Shown piece by piece: positions 56,708 to 64,000 of a stretch of DNA of 64,000 nt (the stretch's first letter is position 1; each line of letters starts with the position of its first letter). Position numbers and translations under genes: made by a program. Source of the DNA: Thaumasiovibrio occultus (lineage in GTDB: Bacteria; Pseudomonadota; Gammaproteobacteria; Enterobacterales; Vibrionaceae); the NCBI GenBank assembly GCA_019703815.1, contig AP023052.1, forward strand, positions 1,922,001 through 1,986,000, read 5' to 3'. The notes beneath the pieces were generated by a model that saw only the letters and a program-made list of their open reading frames with translations, made no database searches and was not told the origin of the DNA.

Positions 56708-57067
56708 ATTGCGCCATCACACGCTAATTTGTCGATCTATTGCCTTATCTATCAATCGCACTCTTTTCACTACGTTCACCGCATCTCTAGCCTGACAGTC
56801 GACTAAATCACTGCACAAAATGACACATTGCAAGGCGTGCAACAGCGTCGTTATAGGACCTAGTTAAATGCGAAATTCATACAAGCTCGATCTTCATGCC
56901 CTGTCGAGCCATTCACTGCGTTGATTTGTCGAAACCAACGATTACTCTGCCATCGTTATTTAACACAGAGCTTACGCCGAACTTGCATAAACTTTGCGCT
57001 ATTTTGACATGATAATTGGCTATCGAGACGACAATAAACGTATCCATTACAGCTAGGAGCATAAACA
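56708..57067 (+). other. Intergenic region before the 66-residue ORF
   Basis: No convincing gene. A consensus TTGACA at 57004-57009 might be the -35 of the small downstream gene, but no well-spaced -10 is visible. Confidence 0.4.
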
Positions 57068-57268
57068 ATGACAAATGCACTTTTACATCCTGCACTTGCT
57101 GCTACCCCGATTTGTCAGCCAGACAAGCGAGAGCTTGATGCACAAGAAGCGTATTTTTTGTTTGCCGTCTACCAAGATAAGGAGGATGTCGCCGAGTTGA
57201 TGGGGATCAGCAGCGAAGAAGTGGGAGAGCTCATCAGCCACTTTGCTCAGTTGTCGAACCAAAGCTAA
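57068..57268 (+). CDS. Small acidic protein of unknown function
   Basis: A 66-residue protein that I do not recognise. It has AGGAG eight bases before the ATG, a balanced Glu/Asp-rich helical second half (about residues 22-62, EDVAELMGISSEEVGELISHF) that resembles a short helix-turn-helix-like or helical hairpin fold, and coding-like codon use. It lies between two terminators, so it would be its own transcription unit. Confidence 0.6.
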   Translation: MTNALLHPALAATPICQPDKRELDAQEAYFLFAVYQDKEDVAELMGISSEEVGELISHFAQLSNQS

Positions 57269-57411
57269 TCGAACCACAGCGAATAGTCACCGGCTAGCGC
57301 TACACCCTGAAAAGCGACTTTTCACTCCAACCGTTTTTCAGAGCTCAGTAACACACTAATCAGACGTAATACTCCATTAATCAGAAATTTGTACCAAAAA
57401 TCAGAGCTAAA

Positions 57412-57442
57412 AAAACCAAGGTGCTCACTACACCTTGGTTTT
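57412..57442. terminator. Bidirectional terminator
   Basis: 12-bp perfect stem (aaaaccaaggtg/caccttggtttt) between the convergent small ORF and methyltransferase gene. Confidence 0.92.
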
Positions 57443-57467
57443 CTTTTTTCCAGCTTATCGCTACGAG

Positions 57468-58400
57468 CTATTTAAAGATCAACGACTTCAATCCACCTTC
57501 AGGATCGATATCTTTAAACGCCGCTGGATTAGCAATGCGCTCGCGATAACGCAAACTTGGCGCTTCGCGCTCCATCTCTTCAATCAAAAACGCCGCCGGA
57601 ATGTGAGGATCATTCACACACGCCAATACGGTGCCATTGTCTGCTAGCAATTCAGGGAGGCGACGCAAAATACGTTGGTAGTCTTTGGTCAGGGCAAAGC
57701 TGCCTTTTTGGAAAGACGGCGGATCAATCACAATCAGATCATATAAACCCAACTTGCGGATCTTACCCCACGATTTAAAAATATCATGACCTAAGAAGCT
57801 CACTTGGCTAAGATCGTGCTCGTTATGACGGTGATTATCACGCCCACGCGACAGCGCCGCTTTCGCCATATCCACATTCACCACATGCTCAGCCCCACCC
57901 GCCATCGCGGCGATAGAAAAGCCACAGGTATAAGCAAATAAGTTCAGTACACGCTTACCCGCCGCTTGTTCACGCACCCAATCACGGCCGTTTTTCATAT
58001 CTAAAAACAGACCACAGTTTTGGTTACGTCCCACATCAAGCTGATACGTTAACCCCGACTCTTTCACTAAAACGGTAGAGGCAAGCTCGCCCCACAGCAC
58101 TTCGGTCAGCGTGCTCGGTTGGTCGCGGTATTGCAGCAACAGCGCGCTTGGCTGACACGCTTGCCATTCTGCGCTCTGAACCAGTCGCGCGGCCATCGCT
58201 TTCAGCGCATCAATAAACGCAGCGTCTGGTAACTTAAACAGGGAGATCAAACATTGCCCACCGAGCCAGTCAACAGTGAGCTGCTCTAATCCTTTCCAGC
58301 ATTGGCCACGGCCATGAAAAAGACGGCACGCTTCGGTCGGTTGTTGCGCCAGCTCGGTAAGTAAATGCGCTTCTAAGGTTGCAATCGCATTAGGATTCAT
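57468..58400 (-). CDS. Class I SAM-dependent methyltransferase (RlmI/RlmK-like fold)
   Basis: A 310-residue methyltransferase of the PF10672 type. SAM motif VLNLFAYTCGFSIAAMAGGA, the acidic strand VVNVDMAK and the catalytic-type motif IVIDPPSFQKGSF are clear; GLFLDMKNGRDW precedes them. Relatives methylate rRNA bases (RlmI, RlmK), which would fit the adjacent pseudouridine synthase, but the target is unknown. Start at 58400 gives an ATGA overlap with the upstream gene's stop; the open frame extends 18 codons further inside that gene. Confidence 0.87.
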   Translation of the reverse strand: MNPNAIATLEAHLLTELAQQPTEACRLFHGRGQCWKGLEQLTVDWLGGQCLISLFKLPDAAFIDALKAMAARLVQSAEWQACQPSALLLQYRDQPSTLTEVLWGELASTVLVKESGLTYQLDVGRNQNCGLFLDMKNGRDWVREQAAGKRVLNLFAYTCGFSIAAMAGGAEHVVNVDMAKAALSRGRDNHRHNEHDLSQVSFLGHDIFKSWGKIRKLGLYDLIVIDPPSFQKGSFALTKDYQRILRRLPELLADNGTVLACVNDPHIPAAFLIEEMEREAPSLRYRERIANPAAFKDIDPEGGLKSLIFK

Positions 58401-59086
58401 GATGTTTTTCCATTTTTGATCGTAGGCCAAGCCAAAAGGTGTGGAGTGTGCCATTCAGTCAATGCCGCCTTCATTGCGTCGGTTTGCCATAACTCGCCTT
58501 GCGATGGCACAGATTGGAAGCGAAACGGTTGCTGCTCATATTCAAACGCCAATTGATAGGCATGCAGATACCCGCGATCGGCCGGGTTGCCGTAAATAGG
58601 ATCGCCCACTATCGCCGAGCCCACACTTTTCAGCGCAACACGAATTTGGTGCGTTTTACCGGTGTGCGGCTTACACAAAAATAGGCGCTGGCCTTGCTCG
58701 CCAGCCAGCGAGAAAAACTGCGTCACGGCAGGATTGCGCTTACTAGGTAACAACTTCCAGCTACTGCGACGCGAGCGCGCCATATCACCACTGATCAAGC
58801 CTTGCTTCTTACTCGGCTTTTTTTCACCAATGGCTAGATAGAACTTCTCGACTTGGCGCGCGGCAAACAAACCTGAGAGCGTAGCGGCCGCGTCGGCATT
58901 TTTCGCCAGCAGCAATAGCCCTGATGTCATTTTGTCTAATCGGTGAACCAGATAGAGCTGCTCCAGCCCCAGATCGGCGGCAACACTGGCAACGAGCGGC
59001 GTATCGCCATCATCTTTGTGCACACTGATCCCCGGCAACTTATCAATCACCACAAACGACGGGTTATTTTCGATTAACTTGTACAT
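58397..59086 (-). CDS. RluA-family pseudouridine synthase
   Basis: A 229-residue RNA pseudouridine synthase without an S4 domain. Catalytic Asp51 is in VHRLDKMTSGLLLLAK; PHTGKTHQIRVALKSVG and DPIYG are the other family blocks. It resembles the short TIGR01621-type group rather than RluA, RluC or RluD, so the RNA target is not known. ATG at 59086 follows a GGGGGTGG sequence; twelve codons further up are open but less likely. Operon with the RlmI-like methyltransferase. Confidence 0.87.
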   Translation of the reverse strand: MYKLIENNPSFVVIDKLPGISVHKDDGDTPLVASVAADLGLEQLYLVHRLDKMTSGLLLLAKNADAAATLSGLFAARQVEKFYLAIGEKKPSKKQGLISGDMARSRRSSWKLLPSKRNPAVTQFFSLAGEQGQRLFLCKPHTGKTHQIRVALKSVGSAIVGDPIYGNPADRGYLHAYQLAFEYEQQPFRFQSVPSQGELWQTDAMKAALTEWHTPHLLAWPTIKNGKTS

Positions 59087-59214
59087 TCCACCCCCAAAGT
59101 AAGGGGCGCAGTATAGCGCCAAACCCCCTTGAACACCTACTGTCTGTGCGCTTGTCTTGAGATAACGAAAGCTTGTCGCTATTCAATAACCCATTTCGAT
59201 AGCCCCTAAAGAAG

Positions 59215-59237
59215 AAAAGCAGCCAATGGCTGCTTTT
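59215..59237 (-). terminator. Terminator of the NSS transporter gene
   Basis: 10-bp perfect stem (aaaagcagcc/ggctgctttt) with an AAT loop and T-run. Confidence 0.9.
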
Positions 59238-59292
59238 TAACAATGAACGTCGATGGGTAGCATCTGATGTCTAGCTACTGATTTTGAGCTAC

Positions 59293-60654
59293 TTAAAGCA
59301 GTGATTTCACAAACACGAATAGCATTAGCAGCGGACACACAACACGCACATACCACGGCCAGATCTTCCAGAACCAGCCAGTTTCAAGCTCTGGGTGGCC
59401 CTGCTTAAGCTCATTGAGTAGCTTGTCACGACGCCAAACCCAGCCCACCAACAGCGCAAACAGCAAACCTAAAATTGGCTGGGCGTACTCTGTGGAGGCA
59501 ACAACGACAATATCGAACAGGGGATCTTGGTTCAGCACGATCAAGCTCGAAAATGCGGTGATCAATCCGCCGATCAACCACGCGGTTTTCTTGCGCTCTA
59601 AACCAAACTCTTCGCTGACCGTCGATACGGGCACTTCCAACAAGGAAATCGAGGAAGTCAGCGCGGCAATCACCATTAACGCGAAGAAAACAAACGCCAC
59701 GGCCAATCCCATCCCGCCCATGGTACCGAACATCGCCGGCAACACGGAAAACACTAAGCCGCCAGATTGCAATAGCGAGCCATTGTCATCGTATATTGCA
59801 ACGCCATTGTTTTGCGCCACAAACATCGCAGGCAGGATCAACAAACCGGCGATAAAGGCGATACCGGTATCAATCATCGCCACTTGTGCTGCCGTTTTTG
59901 GCAAGCTGGCGTCTTTTTTCAAATAAGAGCCGTACACCATCATGGTACACGCACCGATAGAGAGCGAGAAAAACGCCTGCCCCATCGCGTTGTGGATCAT
60001 GTCGCCACTGATATGGCTAAAATCTGGCTTGAGGTACATGATCAAGCCATCTTTCGCGCCGTCTTGCGTCAAGATATAGCCAATCAACACCAAAAACAGC
60101 ACCACCAGCAGCGGCATCAAACGTGTTGACCAACATTCGATGCCTTCTGACACGCCGTTTTTCACAATATAGATGGTCGCGCCCATAAATAGTGCCATGG
60201 TCACAAAGCTGCTCGAGGTTGAGCTGGTGCTTTCAAGCCATTCAGAGGTTGCGGTCATTCCCAACAGTTCAAACACTGGGCTGGCGAAAAAGCCCACCAA
60301 CCAACCGGCAAGAATGGCGTAGAAACTCAAAATAGCCGATGCAGTTAACAAGCCAACAAATGCCAGACCCCGCGCGGGTAAACGAAATGCCGCAGGGACG
60401 ATAGCGCTAGCGGATTTTACCGGATTCGCTTGGCTGTAGCGGCCAATGGCTAGCTCTGCCACCAACAAGGGGTAACCTAGGATCACCACCATCAATAAAT
60501 ACACTAAAAGAAACGCCGCGCCCCCATTGGTCGCGGTTTGCGTTGGAAATCCCCAAATATTCCCCAATCCGACTGCCGATCCTGCAGCGGCAAGGACAAA
60601 ACCAAGCTTTGAACTAAACTGCGCTCTTGGCTTTGCGGTTGTACTGTTTGTCAT
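59293..60654 (-). CDS. Sodium-dependent transporter, NSS (SNF) family
   Basis: A 453-residue sodium symporter with about eleven to twelve membrane helices, of the bacterial LeuT/TnaT/YocR class. The Na/substrate site of TM1 is in AAAGSAVGLGNIWGFPT (about 19-35), TM6 contains SIGACTMMVYGSY, and TM8 contains ALTSSISLLEVPVS. Substrates are amino acids or related amines; the exact one is unknown. ATG at 60654 is preferred; an upstream TTG five codons earlier is possible. Confidence 0.88.
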   Translation of the reverse strand: MTNSTTAKPRAQFSSKLGFVLAAAGSAVGLGNIWGFPTQTATNGGAAFLLVYLLMVVILGYPLLVAELAIGRYSQANPVKSASAIVPAAFRLPARGLAFVGLLTASAILSFYAILAGWLVGFFASPVFELLGMTATSEWLESTSSTSSSFVTMALFMGATIYIVKNGVSEGIECWSTRLMPLLVVLFLVLIGYILTQDGAKDGLIMYLKPDFSHISGDMIHNAMGQAFFSLSIGACTMMVYGSYLKKDASLPKTAAQVAMIDTGIAFIAGLLILPAMFVAQNNGVAIYDDNGSLLQSGGLVFSVLPAMFGTMGGMGLAVAFVFFALMVIAALTSSISLLEVPVSTVSEEFGLERKKTAWLIGGLITAFSSLIVLNQDPLFDIVVVASTEYAQPILGLLFALLVGWVWRRDKLLNELKQGHPELETGWFWKIWPWYVRVVCPLLMLFVFVKSLL

Positions 60655-60962
60655 AGGTTGTACTCTCAATGCTGTCTGTCTGCTGACGGCTGTCGTTATA
60701 TGTAATTAATAATTTACACTCTCAATAAAGTGTGATGACAACCGTTCGCTAGTGAGTAAACCAGTTTGACTATATTATTGGAAGGACCAAATCCTAAATA
60801 GATCTCAATACATCGAACTTATTGTTGAAAATACGATCTATAGCCACAAATTAACACCACCCCATAACGCATTTGCAACGCATAACTCTGCGAGCCGGCT
60901 CACTGATCTAGCTATCCTCAAATAATCGCGGTACATTGAGCGCTCTAAGCTGAGGATTTTGA
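60655..60962. other. Divergent intergenic region NSS transporter / cls
   Basis: 308 bases without a gene. It must carry both promoters; I see no clear consensus pair. Confidence 0.4.
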
Positions 60963-62420
60963 ATGCAGAATATCTATTCGTTACTGGCGTTAATTGGCCT
61001 GTTTCTCTATTACGCCTTAGCAATCGGGATCTCTATCCGCGTCGTAGTCAAACGCCGCGTTGTGGGTGTTTCTATGGCATGGATGATGATCATCTATGTC
61101 CTGCCGTTTGTCGGTGTCGCCGCGTATCTGCTGTTTGGTGAGCTCAATCTTGGCCGTAAGCGCGCCGATCGCGCTAAACAGATGTTTGAACCCTATGGCG
61201 AATGGTTTAAATCTCTGCATCAATGCGCGGCTCATCAACCTTCGCGGATCAGCGACGAAGCGCTCCCTATTCATACCTTATGTGAAAAACAGCTGCGTAT
61301 TCCAAGCCTGAGCGGCAATACCATGAGCTTGTTTACCGCGCCCGACGAAATCATGTTGGCGATCATTGATGACATCAACAAGGCCAAGGATTTTATCCAT
61401 CTTGAATTCTACATTTGGCATCCCGGTGGCATGGCCAACGATGTCGCATTTGCCCTGATCCAAGCTGCAGATCGCGGCGTGAAAATTCGCATTTTGCTCG
61501 ACTCCGCCGGTAGCCGCAGTTTCTTTAAATCAGACTGGCCCATCACTTTAGCCAAACACGATATTGAAGTGGTTGAAGCGTTGTCGGTCAGTGCATGGCG
61601 GATGTTCTTGCGCCGAATGGACTTGCGCCAGCACCGCAAAATTGTGGTGATTGACAACACGATTGCCTACACCGGCTCCATGAACATGGTCGACCCACGC
61701 TTTTTCAAAACCGACGCAGGTGTCGGTCAGTGGGTAGACATTATGGTGCGTACTACTGGCCCGAACGTTGCTGTGCTCAATGCGATTCAAGCGTGGGATT
61801 GGGAAGTGGAAACCGGCGAGCGCTTGCTGCCGCAAATTCCGGAATGTCGCTTAGAGCCTGAACGCCACGACTTTGATGCGATTCAAACCATCCCGTCTGG
61901 TCCGGGCATGCCGCCGTACATCATTCATCAGGTGTTGAGCTTGGCGATCTACCAAGCGCGCGAGAGCATTACCATCACCACCCCGTACTTTGTGCCAAGT
62001 GAAGCGCTGCACCATGCGTTGATCAACGCCGGTGAGCGTGGCGTGACGGTGAATATTATTTTGCCTAAACGCAACGATTCCTTGATGGTGGAATACGCCA
62101 GCCGCTCGTTCTACCACGAGCTGTTACAAGCTGGGGTTAACATTTACCAGTTTGATGGCGGCTTGCTGCACACCAAATCGGTAGTGATTGATGAAAAATA
62201 CTCGCTGATCGGCACCGTGAACCTAGATATGCGCAGTTTGTGGCTCAACTTTGAAGTGACTTTAGCGGTGGATGACCGTGAATTTACCGAGCAAATGATC
62301 TGGCTGCAACGTGACTATATGCGCCAATCTGAATTGGTGTGCTTTTCGCGTTGGAAAAATCGTACTGTATTCGAGCGCGCGCGGGAGCACTTTTTCTATC
62401 TATTTAGCCCTCTGCTCTAG
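60963..62420 (+). CDS. cls: Cardiolipin synthase A
   Basis: Makes cardiolipin from two phosphatidylglycerols at the inner membrane. The 485 residues (E. coli ClsA 486) start with two membrane helices (about 5-25 and 38-58), followed by two phospholipase D domains with HKD motifs QHRKIVVIDNTIAYTGSMN (near 222) and HTKSVVIDEKYSLIGTVNLD (near 402). Secure by full-length similarity. Confidence 0.96.
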   Translation: MQNIYSLLALIGLFLYYALAIGISIRVVVKRRVVGVSMAWMMIIYVLPFVGVAAYLLFGELNLGRKRADRAKQMFEPYGEWFKSLHQCAAHQPSRISDEALPIHTLCEKQLRIPSLSGNTMSLFTAPDEIMLAIIDDINKAKDFIHLEFYIWHPGGMANDVAFALIQAADRGVKIRILLDSAGSRSFFKSDWPITLAKHDIEVVEALSVSAWRMFLRRMDLRQHRKIVVIDNTIAYTGSMNMVDPRFFKTDAGVGQWVDIMVRTTGPNVAVLNAIQAWDWEVETGERLLPQIPECRLEPERHDFDAIQTIPSGPGMPPYIIHQVLSLAIYQARESITITTPYFVPSEALHHALINAGERGVTVNIILPKRNDSLMVEYASRSFYHELLQAGVNIYQFDGGLLHTKSVVIDEKYSLIGTVNLDMRSLWLNFEVTLAVDDREFTEQMIWLQRDYMRQSELVCFSRWKNRTVFERAREHFFYLFSPLL

Positions 62421-62572
62421 TTGCTTGAGCGTCGATGTTGGTGACTCGTTCAGCCACTGATATCGACGTTCACTGCCTGTCCCTGCCAACAATCTTCCTC
62501 ATTGCACTACCACCTCCGCCCGGGTATTGCTATTGTTTCCCCTTTCCATCGCTATTTTACAAGGAGCGTCCA

Positions 62573-63037
62573 ATGCAGCACCGAATTCGCGCAGCAGGCA
62601 TACTCGTCAATGAAAACAAGATCTTAATGTTGAAAGTGCATGACCACACTGGAGAGTATTGGACGTTGCCGGGCGGTGGTTTGGAAAAAGACGATGGCGA
62701 CACTCGCGCGGCGCTCAAACGGGAGTTTTTAGAAGAAACCGGATTAACCGCTGAGGTGGGAGACTTTCTGTTTGTGCGCGAGTTTTTTGAAACCACCAAG
62801 AACCGCTACCATGTTGAGTTGTTCTATCGAATGACCGACTGGCACGGTGAGATCAGCCTTGCCAACCTTGAAGGGCTCAACGATCAAGATTATATCCAAG
62901 CGATTGACTGGCTTGATAAGGCGCAGTTGCAAGCTGCGCGCGTCTACCCGGTTGAACTGAAACAAGAGCTCTGGCACTGGCTAGAAAACGGCATATCGAG
63001 CCTGCACGTCGGCAGTTTTATTGAAGAGCTTGAGTAG
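62573..63037 (+). CDS. Nudix hydrolase
   Basis: A 154-residue Nudix-family protein, cutting nucleoside diphosphates linked to another group. The Nudix box runs from GGGLEKDDGDTRAALK to REFLEETGL (about residues 32-56); the catalytic REFLEE part is intact but the first Glu of the G-x5-E pattern is Gly. The start at 62573 has AAGGAG ahead of it; the frame is open 46 codons upstream in a proline-rich, non-conserved stretch. Substrate unknown. Confidence 0.88.
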   Translation: MQHRIRAAGILVNENKILMLKVHDHTGEYWTLPGGGLEKDDGDTRAALKREFLEETGLTAEVGDFLFVREFFETTKNRYHVELFYRMTDWHGEISLANLEGLNDQDYIQAIDWLDKAQLQAARVYPVELKQELWHWLENGISSLHVGSFIEELE

Positions 63038-63251
63038 CAACTCGCGGCGATATCAGCAACGCTATCACAACCGGTTTGTCACTCCGTGAGTTTTGTGCCG
63101 AGTTGTCTCGTTCAACGCAGCAAGAAATCAAAATCTGCGAAAACTATCGCATTCCTTAGCAACAGCAGAGACTGAGCCGCAATATCTGCTGACACTGTCT
63201 TGGCACTGCCGATAACATGCAACCCTTTTCCACTAAGCAGTAAGATACGTT

Positions 63252-63818
63252 ATGACAAAGCCGAAAATCAATCGCCCAAAAGAATTGCATTCTCTCGTGT
63301 TCTTGATCCTTATCGTACCTATCACCGCGCTCTGTTTTCTCTCTATTTTTAGCGATGTGAACACCTTGGTTGTCTATACCCTGCCTTGGTGGATCGGGTT
63401 TGCGGTAATCGCGAGTTTATTGCTGGTCAGCCTAGGGATCGCGCTGTATAAAAACCGAGCATTATTTGAGCCAGAGCACGGCATTATCCGACGCGCATTT
63501 TATCTACTGGCTGGCCTGTTGAGCTTTACCATGTTAGTGGCCGTAGCGGTATTGTCCGGTATCCCTATCGTTCTGCATCACTTTACCGCCGAGCCCGGCA
63601 GCATGTTCGTAACGATCACCGATAAAAAAGATGAGTACAGTAAAAACGAGTGCAGTCCACGGCTGGAAATCGAGGAATTTACCTTCATGATGAGTAAATA
63701 TCTCTGCCCAAGTGACCGCGCCTACGATCAAGTTGAGATTGGCGATCAAATTCGGATCAGCGGCCAACTGTCGCAGTATGGGATAGAAGCGGAAGAGATG
63801 CATTGGCGCCGACGCTAA
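63252..63818 (+). CDS. Membrane protein of unknown function
   Basis: A 188-residue protein with three clear hydrophobic helices (about 12-33, 38-60 and 78-102) and a C-terminal soluble part of about 80 residues with two cysteines (KNECSPR and KYLCPSD). I do not recognise a family. The start has an AGTAAGATACGTT leader with a weak ribosome-binding site. Codon use is like the neighbours. A strong terminator follows. Confidence 0.75.
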   Translation: MTKPKINRPKELHSLVFLILIVPITALCFLSIFSDVNTLVVYTLPWWIGFAVIASLLLVSLGIALYKNRALFEPEHGIIRRAFYLLAGLLSFTMLVAVAVLSGIPIVLHHFTAEPGSMFVTITDKKDEYSKNECSPRLEIEEFTFMMSKYLCPSDRAYDQVEIGDQIRISGQLSQYGIEAEEMHWRRR

Positions 63819-63854
63819 ACGCAAAAATAAGAAAAGAACGATAAGAAGAAAACA

Positions 63855-63883
63855 AAAAAGACGCGCATTTAGCGCGTCTTTTT
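63855..63883. terminator. Bidirectional terminator
   Basis: 12-bp perfect stem (aaaaagacgcgc/gcgcgtcttttt) with an ATTTA loop, between convergent genes. Confidence 0.93.
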
Positions 63884-63900
63884 CATAAAGAACGAATACC

Positions 63901-64000
63901 TTACAGATCGAATCGGATCGCAGCAGGCTCACTGCTCACCGCGCACTCTAGACCGACAAAGTTCGCTTGTTCAAGCTCTGCAGGATCAAACTCTTCACCC
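63901..64000 (-). CDS. 3' end of a minus-strand gene, product not identified
   Basis: A minus-strand frame enters from the right edge and ends with TAA at 63901-63903, just after a bidirectional terminator. The last 32 residues end in VSSEPAAIRFDL and include FDPAELEQANFVGLECAV. The stretch is coding-like but too short for me to name the protein. Confidence 0.6.
   Translation of the reverse strand, partial: GEEFDPAELEQANFVGLECAVSSEPAAIRFDL

Overview
This is a stretch of bacterial chromosome with no mobile element, prophage, CRISPR array or rRNA/tRNA gene that I can see. Gene content, protein similarity and gene order point to a gammaproteobacterium of the Vibrionaceae. The two E. coli-like neighbourhoods gyrA-side/ubiG-nrdA-nrdB-yfaE and topA-yciN-sohB-yciK / rluB-yciO-rnm-trp-yciB-yciA-yciI are conserved, and an AspS/GspS-beta type II secretion pilotin and a CysB-like second LysR regulator are present. 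Base composition looks near 50% GC, which fits Salinivibrio or a similar genus better than most Vibrio; this genus-level guess is an inference from composition only.

Layout. 1-6.5 kb: ubiquinone methyltransferase ubiG, a HAD phosphatase, and class Ia ribonucleotide reductase nrdA-nrdB with its ferredoxin yfaE, preceded by a DnaA box and two NrdR-like boxes. 6.5-12.3 kb: a secreted protein with two retropepsin-like domains, a CinA-like protein with a decayed amidase motif, a TyrR-boxed aromatic amino acid permease and a DUF3943 protein. 12.6-19.7 kb: a CysB-like regulator convergent with an operon of a two-part membrane transporter plus an M20 amidohydrolase, then a methyltransferase/TSUP permease pair and cysB itself. 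20-25 kb: a membrane/coiled-coil protein and a tandem duplication of a ~600-residue lipoprotein gene including its leader. 25-31 kb: miaE, a chemotaxis receptor, a CDP-alcohol phosphatidyltransferase, topA. 31.5-42.2 kb: yciN, sohB, yciK, an orphan asparagine synthetase-like protein that lacks the glutaminase Cys, a Cys-rich SO_0444-type metal permease with a divergent ArsR regulator, a Fur-boxed TonB receptor, a Fur-boxed GExH-motif protein and a ROK-family kinase. 42.4-53.1 kb: rluB-yciO-rnm on the minus strand, divergent from a complete trp operon (trpL, DAHP synthase, trpE, G, D, CF, B, A) with TrpR operator and attenuator. 53.5-64 kb: a cation symporter, yciB-yciA-yciI-aspS, a methyltransferase/pseudouridine synthase pair, an NSS transporter, cardiolipin synthase, a Nudix hydrolase and a membrane protein; the tail of one more minus-strand gene ends the window.

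How the genes work together. The trp operon is the best understood unit: a TrpR operator overlapping the promoter, an 18-residue leader peptide with tandem Trp codons, and an attenuator control not only the seven Trp-pathway activities but also a DAHP synthase placed first in the operon, so that entry into the shikimate pathway is tied to tryptophan supply. The TonB receptor and the GExH protein share Fur-like boxes and probably answer to iron. The permease/ArsR pair looks like a metal-efflux switch. The M20 hydrolase and its two membrane partners look like an uptake-and-hydrolysis module for an N-acylated amino acid or small peptide. The least understood items are the duplicated lipoproteins, the two-domain retropepsin protein and the split transporter/M20 operon.
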